A DNA stretch of 64,000 nucleotides from Arthrobacter sp. SLBN-122 (GTDB lineage: Bacteria; Actinomycetota; Actinomycetes; Actinomycetales; Micrococcaceae), in the NCBI RefSeq assembly GCF_006715165.1, contig NZ_VFMS01000001.1, positions 3,596,001 through 3,660,000 on the forward strand, in the 5' to 3' direction. Position 1 is the stretch's first letter. Each line of letters starts with the position of its first letter. The position numbers and the translations under genes were made by a program. Below, in pieces: positions 63,420 through 64,000 of this stretch. The notes beneath the pieces are model-generated. The model searched no databases. It worked only from the letters and a program-made list of their open reading frames with translations, and was not told the DNA's origin.

Positions 63420-64000
63420 ATGTTTTCCAAAATTCTGGTGGCCAACCGCGGTGAAATCGCGATCAGGGCCTTCCGCGCCGGCTACGAGCTTGGCGCCAAG
63501 ACCGTTGCCGTTTTTCCCCAAGAGGACCGAAACTCGATCCACCGCCAGAAAGCGGACGAGGCGTACCTGATTGGCGAGGAAGGCCACCCCGTCCGGGCCT
63601 ACCTCGACGTGGCGGAGGTGGTGCGGGTAGCCAAGGAATCCGGAGCGGACGCTATCTACCCGGGCTACGGTTTCCTCTCGGAAAACCCCGAACTGGCCCG
63701 GGCAGCAAAGGAAGCCGGAATCACCTTCGTGGGTCCGCCCGCCGAGGTGCTGGAGCTTGCAGGCAACAAGGTCGCCGCCCTGAAAGCGGCCCGCGAAGCG
63801 GGTGTGCCGGTCCTGAAGTCCAGCGAGCCGTCCAAGGACCTGGACGAGCTCCTGGCTGCCGCCGATGAGATCGGATTCCCCATCTTCGCCAAGGCTGTGG
63901 CAGGCGGCGGCGGCCGCGGCATGCGCCGGGTGGATACCCGCGAAGCCCTCCCCGAAGCCCTCAAGTCAGCCATGCGTGAAGCCGATGCGGCGTTCGGTGA
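63420..64000 (+). CDS. pyc: pyruvate carboxylase, partial (N-terminal part)
   Basis: The first 193 codons of a biotin carboxylase domain: MFSKILVANRGEIAIRAFRA, DAIYPGYGFLSENPELA, FVGPPAEVLELAGNKVAA and the glycine-rich ATP loop KAVAGGGGRGMRRV. The opening, with FPQEDRNSIHRQKADEAYLI, is the pyruvate carboxylase type rather than acetyl-CoA carboxylase. It replenishes oxaloacetate. The ATG follows AGGAGAAGC. The rest lies beyond the window. The 290-nt gap before it shows no gene. Confidence 0.93.
   Translation, partial: MFSKILVANRGEIAIRAFRAGYELGAKTVAVFPQEDRNSIHRQKADEAYLIGEEGHPVRAYLDVAEVVRVAKESGADAIYPGYGFLSENPELARAAKEAGITFVGPPAEVLELAGNKVAALKAAREAGVPVLKSSEPSKDLDELLAAADEIGFPIFAKAVAGGGGRGMRRVDTREALPEALKSAMREADAAFG

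Overview
The window is high-GC DNA from an actinobacterium, most likely Arthrobacter or Pseudarthrobacter (Micrococcaceae). The evidence is many GTG starts, many TANNNT-spacer-start junctions typical of leaderless mRNAs, mycothiol-type and GarA/FtsR genes, and a gene order that matches from memory the Mycobacterium tuberculosis blocks Rv1652-Rv1713 and Rv1826-Rv1830. No database search was possible; all family calls come from reading motifs in the translations.

Layout. 1-1.5 kb: a partial SRPBCC-like gene and a quinone oxidoreductase, both minus strand. 1.6-10.3 kb: a complete, tightly overlapping arginine operon argCJBDFRGH with two ARG-box-like repeats over the argC promoter and a terminator after argH. 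10.3-14.6 kb: a PNPOx-family gene, a mycothiol-dependent isomerase-family gene, then an alkylation-repair cluster (ogt, ada-alkA fusion, mpg). 14.6-18.2 kb: a HelD/HelR-like RNA polymerase-associated helicase and tyrS. 18.2-24.2 kb: one 16S-23S-5S rRNA operon with two promoter candidates, a 23S processing stalk and a strong terminator. 24.5-34.9 kb: an RG-repeat TPR protein, HAD phosphatase, small protein, tlyA, NAD kinase, recN, pyrG, Nudix hydrolase and xerD. 34.9-46.5 kb: an accessory metabolic block: membrane protein, MutT-like gene, gntR-prpD-prpB-prpC opposite prpE (propionate use via the 2-methylcitrate cycle), and a CitA/DcuS-type two-component system opposite dctA (C4-dicarboxylate uptake). 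46.6-54.5 kb: chromosome segregation and housekeeping genes parA-scpA-scpB-rluB-tyrA-cmk-plsC-der. 54.6-56.1 kb: tRNA-Pro(GGG) and an IS1249-like insertion with an intact 8-bp target duplication. 56.1-59 kb: a secreted LGFP-repeat polysaccharide deacetylase and an Fpg/Nei glycosylase. 59.1-62.2 kb: gcvH-garA-ftsR-bifunctional nuclease-merR. 62.3-64 kb: a second ParA-like ATPase and the start of pyruvate carboxylase.

How it fits together. Most of the window is core chromosome. Succinate and pyruvate from the methylcitrate cycle, dicarboxylates imported by DctA, and the anaplerotic pyruvate carboxylase all feed the TCA cycle, and GarA is the family regulator of 2-oxoglutarate metabolism. A GTATAC-centred palindrome pair lies between prpE and gntR, and a GTGA-N6-TCAC (CRP/GlxR-like) site lies between dctA and its sensor kinase, so both catabolic units appear locally controlled. 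I did not find a clearly undescribed multi-gene system. The least ordinary items are the 75-bp-repeat RG-rich TPR protein, the 162-bp-repeat LGFP deacetylase with an altered catalytic motif, a 61-bp palindrome between convergent genes, and the set of leaderless promoters.
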